From: Anaerolineae bacterium
GTDB taxonomy: Bacteria; Chloroflexota; Anaerolineae; Anaerolineales; Villigracilaceae
Assembly: GCA_017303735.1 (NCBI GenBank)
Contig: JAFLCF010000198.1
Span: forward strand, 1-7,501
DNA length: 7,501 bases
Direction: 5' to 3'
Within the stretch, counting starts at the first letter, position 1. Every line of letters starts with the position of its first letter. Position numbers and translations under genes: made by a program. This document shows, one piece after another, positions 5,308-7,501 of the stretch. The notes under the pieces are model-generated. The model saw only the letters and a program-made list of their open reading frames with translations, ran no database searches and was not told the DNA's origin.

Positions 5308-6276
5308 TTAGTTCTCCGAAGGTTGGTCTTTCAAAAAGCCTTTTTCGCGCATCTTGTCGCGAAGTTCATCGAGGCTCTTCTCACCGAAATTGCGGATGGA
5401 CATAACTGCGGACTCGCCCTTTTCGAGGAGTTCGAGCACATCCCCCACCGTGGTGATACCGGTGCGCTTCAGGGAGTTGAAAACGCGCACTGAGAGGTCG
5501 AGGGCTTCCACTGGCGTTTCTGCCAGTTCACTGCTCAGGCGGCTGCCGGAGGTTTCGCGCTCGATCGCCACCGTCAGCATCTCTTCATTTACACCTGCAA
5601 TGTAGCGCAAGTGATCGATGAGAATGCGAGCGGAGGAACTCAGGGCGCGTTCCGGGGTCACGGTGCCGTCTGTCCAGATTTCCAAAATTAATTTGTCATA
5701 ATTCGTGCTCTGCCCAACGCGCGCAGATGCCACTTCCCAATTGACACGTTTGACCGGGCTGAAGATCGCATCCACTGGCAACTCGCCGATGGGTGTATGC
5801 CCAGAGCGGTCATTGGCGGGAGAATATCCACGTCCGCGTTCAACAACAAACTCAACATCGAGTTTGGTCTTGGGGTTATCCACAGTGAAAAGATACGTAT
5901 CGGGGTTGACGATCTCGATCTCGGCTGGAGTAATAACATCCGCCGCAGTGACCGTTCCCTCGCCGCGCACTTCAAGGTGCATACGGGCGCTATCCACGCC
6001 GTCCATCTTGATGCGGATCTGTTTGATCTGCAGCATTACCTGGATGACATCTTCACGCACGCCGGGGATGTCGCTGAATTCATGCAAGACATCCGCGAAA
6101 CGCACCGATGTGATCGCTGTGCCTTCCAAAGAGGAAAGCAGGATGCGCCTGAGCGCGTTCCCAAGCGTTACACCGTAGCCGCCTTCCAGCGGACCGATAA
6201 CAAATTTGCCATAGTTTCGAGCTTCGGCTTCGCGCTCGATCTTGGGCATAACCATGTTCGAAATGATACCCGTCAC
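5308..6276 (-). CDS. rpoA: DNA-directed RNA polymerase subunit alpha (GTG start)
   Basis: Dimerises to nucleate RNA polymerase assembly and contacts UP elements and activators through its C-terminal domain. Length is 322 aa (family about 310-340). The N-terminal domain shows GPLEGGYGVTLGNALRRILL (28-47), the dimer and assembly block, and DVLHEFSDIPGVREDV, usual in all bacteria. The C-terminal helix-hairpin-helix domain is complete, with R264, N267, G298, K300 and S301 matching E. coli R265, N268, G296, K298 and S299 that bind DNA. The GTG at 6274-6276 is preferred because AAAGG lies 6 nt upstream (6283-6287); the later ATG codons 8 and 10 lack such a site. The 74-nt gap from rpsD, holding a hairpin, is the longest break in the ribosomal cluster. 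Confidence 0.98.
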   Translation of the reverse strand: MTGIISNMVMPKIEREAEARNYGKFVIGPLEGGYGVTLGNALRRILLSSLEGTAITSVRFADVLHEFSDIPGVREDVIQVMLQIKQIRIKMDGVDSARMHLEVRGEGTVTAADVITPAEIEIVNPDTYLFTVDNPKTKLDVEFVVERGRGYSPANDRSGHTPIGELPVDAIFSPVKRVNWEVASARVGQSTNYDKLILEIWTDGTVTPERALSSSARILIDHLRYIAGVNEEMLTVAIERETSGSRLSSELAETPVEALDLSVRVFNSLKRTGITTVGDVLELLEKGESAVMSIRNFGEKSLDELRDKMREKGFLKDQPSEN

Positions 6277-6282
6277 GGTTCA

Positions 6283-6287
6283 CCTTT
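6283..6287 (-). promoter_or_regulatory. Shine-Dalgarno site deciding the rpoA GTG start
   Basis: Minus-strand AAAGG (continuing as AAAGGTG) lies 6 nt before the GTG at 6274-6276. This supports the GTG over in-frame ATG codons 7 and 9 codons further in, which have no comparable site. Confidence 0.65.
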
Positions 6288-6304
6288 CCCTTTTGATCAG
6301 GCTC

Positions 6305-6336
6305 CGGGTCAGGGACCAGTTCAAGGTCCAGACCCG
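6305..6336. repeat. Hairpin in the rpsD-rpoA gap
   Basis: CGGGTC (6305-6310) pairs with GACCCG (6331-6336) and GGACC (6313-6317) with GGTCC (6325-6329), giving 11 base pairs interrupted by one small internal loop, with a 7-nt loop at the tip. It is GC-rich and has no U run on either strand, so it is not an intrinsic terminator. It could be an mRNA processing or stability element that uncouples rpoA from the upstream ribosomal genes (inference). Confidence 0.6.
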
Positions 6337-6350
6337 AAGCGTGCGGACGA

Positions 6351-7004
6351 TTAGCGTCGGGAATAGTATTCGACGATCAATTGTTCGTCGAGACTTCCGT
6401 CAATTTCAGCGCGTTCCGGCATACGAGCCACGGAACCACTCATGGACTTCAGGTCGCGGCTGAGCCAGCTGGGAGAATTGCGCTTTTCAGCGAAAGCACC
6501 CAATTCCTTGAAGTAGGTCAGCTTGCTGGAACCTTCGCGCACAGCAATAGTATCTCCATCGGAAAGAAGCATCGAGGGGACATCTGTGCGGCGTCCGTTC
6601 ACAGTGAAGTGGCCATGGGTTACCAACACGCGGGCTTGCGCGCGGCTGGAAGCAAAACCCAGGCGGAAGACAACATTATCGAGGCGGGACTCAAGGATCT
6701 GAAGCAGGTTCAAACCGGTGAGACCGCGGCGAGTGATCGCTGTATCATAATAGCGGCGGAATTGGCGTTCGAGCACGCCGTAAATGCGGCGAGCCTTCTG
6801 CTTGGCACGCAACTGACGGGCAAAGTCGGAGGCGCGGCCCGTGGAACCGGGGTTGCCGCGTCCTGCGGTCTTGCCATGCTGCCCAGGTGCGAAACTGCGT
6901 CGTTCAAACGCGCATTTGGGAGTAAAACAACGCTCACCCTTGAGGTAGAGTTTTTCTCCCTCGCGGCGGCAAAGTTTACAAACCGGACTTAATGTTTTAG
7001 CCAT
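6351..7004 (-). CDS. rpsD: 30S ribosomal protein S4, zinc-finger (four-cysteine) type
   Basis: Primary 16S rRNA-binding protein that starts assembly of the 30S body; in several bacteria it also represses its own operon. At 217 aa it is slightly longer than E. coli S4 (206). It carries C9, C12, C26 and C31 in CKLCRREG...CFTPKC, the Zn-binding N-terminal form seen in Thermus S4 and absent from the E. coli form. The S4 RNA-binding domain is clear: [20 protein letters not shown] (about 107-126) and [15 protein letters not shown]. The C-terminus ends in LIVEYYSRR, matching the usual 'l.VEfYSR'. An ATG with GAGG upstream begins 16 nt after rpsK. The rpsM-rpsK-rpsD-rpoA-rplQ order equals the E. coli alpha operon; Bacillus keeps rpsD elsewhere. 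Confidence 0.98.
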   Translation of the reverse strand: MAKTLSPVCKLCRREGEKLYLKGERCFTPKCAFERRSFAPGQHGKTAGRGNPGSTGRASDFARQLRAKQKARRIYGVLERQFRRYYDTAITRRGLTGLNLLQILESRLDNVVFRLGFASSRAQARVLVTHGHFTVNGRRTDVPSMLLSDGDTIAVREGSSKLTYFKELGAFAEKRNSPSWLSRDLKSMSGSVARMPERAEIDGSLDEQLIVEYYSRR

Positions 7005-7020
7005 AAATTAAAAACCTCAC

Positions 7021-7425
7021 TTACACGCGTCTTCGTTTCGGCGGGCGGCAGCCATTGTGCGGCACCGGGGTAATATCCGCGATCAACAACACCTTCAAAC
7101 CCATCGCCTGAACAGCGCGAATTGCATTCTCGCGGCCGGGTCCGGGTCCTTTAACATACAACTCCACTTCCTGCAAACCCTGCTGCTGAGCAGACTTGAT
7201 CGCCTGTTCGGCAGCGAGACGTGCTGCAAAAGGTGTGCTTTTGCGGGAGCCCTTAAAGCCAGCAGAGCCAGCGGAACCCCAGGAAATGGTGTTGCCTTCA
7301 GTGTCGGTAACGGTAACAATCGTATTATTGAAGGAAGCGAAGATATGAACCTGTCCGCGGGACAGGGATCGCTTCCCTTTTTTCGCACCGGCTGCGCGGC
7401 GCGTAGAACGTACACTCTGAGCCAT
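7021..7425 (-). CDS. rpsK: 30S ribosomal protein S11
   Basis: Platform protein of the small subunit, near the E and P sites and the 3' end of 16S rRNA. The 134 aa match the family. Seen are [18 protein letters not shown] (24-41), the [20 protein letters not shown] block (48-67), [14 protein letters not shown] and the strictly conserved terminal [12 protein letters not shown]. It starts 24 nt after the rpsM stop, with GAAAGG in the gap as ribosome site. Confidence 0.99.
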   Translation of the reverse strand: MAQSVRSTRRAAGAKKGKRSLSRGQVHIFASFNNTIVTVTDTEGNTISWGSAGSAGFKGSRKSTPFAARLAAEQAIKSAQQQGLQEVELYVKGPGPGRENAIRAVQAMGLKVLLIADITPVPHNGCRPPKRRRV

Positions 7426-7449
7426 AGTTTCTTAACCTTTCGGACAGGA

Positions 7450-7501
7450 TTACTTCTTGGCGCCACGGCGACGACCGCGACCGGCAACCGTCTTCTTGGT
7501 G
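7450..7501 (-). CDS. rpsM: 30S ribosomal protein S13, C-terminal end only
   Basis: Only the last 16 codons and the TAA stop (7450-7452) are inside the window; the rest lies beyond 7501. The tail TKKTVAGRGRRRGAKK matches the basic C-terminus of S13, usually 'RTRKGPkkTVagkkk', which extends towards tRNA in the ribosomal head. Its place directly before rpsK is the standard order, which makes the identification firm despite the short piece. Confidence 0.9.
   Translation of the reverse strand, partial: TKKTVAGRGRRRGAKK

Noticed and set aside
6277..6350. Internal sigma-70 promoter for rpoA
   Set aside because: A TTGAAC hexamer is present on the minus strand, but 17 nt downstream the sequence is CCTGAT, a poor -10 box, and the putative -35 falls in the hairpin.
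5797..6354. Plus-strand open frame of 185 codons opposite rpoA
   Set aside because: Antisense shadow of the highly conserved rpoA N-terminal domain; no ribosome site and no recognisable protein features.
6381..6992. Plus-strand open frame of 203 codons opposite rpsD
   Set aside because: Mirrors almost exactly the extent of S4 on the other strand; no family features.
1..7501. tRNA, rRNA, insertion sequence, toxin-antitoxin or defence genes
   Set aside because: No cloverleaf-like segment, rRNA stretch, transposase motif or defence-type protein could be found. The name MazG does not imply a mazEF toxin pair here, since no mazE or mazF frame is adjacent.

Overview
The window reads as a stretch of bacterial chromosome, most likely from a Chloroflexota lineage near the Anaerolineae. 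That placement is an inference from protein style: a zinc-finger (four-cysteine) S4, a MazG with a methylase-like N-terminal remnant, and degenerate heptamer palindromes between genes. I could not test it by search. Codon use and base composition look even across the window, and there are no transposases, tRNAs, rRNAs or CRISPR arrays.

Right to left on the minus strand (7501 down to 3226) lies the distal part of the ribosomal protein 'alpha' operon and its usual extension: rpsM (only the last 16 codons), rpsK, rpsD, rpoA, rplQ, truA, rplM, rpsI. Gaps are 3 to 24 nt except rpsD-rpoA (74 nt, with a hairpin) and rplQ-truA (72 nt, filled by a heptamer palindrome). These genes supply small- and large-subunit ribosomal proteins, the RNA polymerase alpha subunit and a tRNA pseudouridine synthase, so they are co-expressed translation and transcription machinery.

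From 3225 to 3051 is a 175-nt gap dense in inverted repeats. It contains a second heptamer palindrome and a nested pair of competing stems. Downstream of it, still on the minus strand, are mazG (1965-3050; house-cleaning NTP pyrophosphohydrolase) and a UbiA/MenA-type membrane prenyltransferase (799-1830). The prenyltransferase has its own strong Shine-Dalgarno site, a TATAAT-like -10 box and a 14-bp perfect palindrome upstream.

On the plus strand at the left end (23-748) is one convergent gene. Its uncharacterised protein has concanavalin A-like (GH16/LamG-like) sequence features but no visible catalytic motif. It and the prenyltransferase gene share a compact bidirectional terminator (752-786).

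The genes are mostly ordinary housekeeping. The parts worth a second look are the intergenic elements: two palindromes in one operon, built from nearly the same 7-nt unit with the same 5-nt loop spacing. The half-lost methylase domain on MazG is also notable. I found no convincing new multi-gene system.
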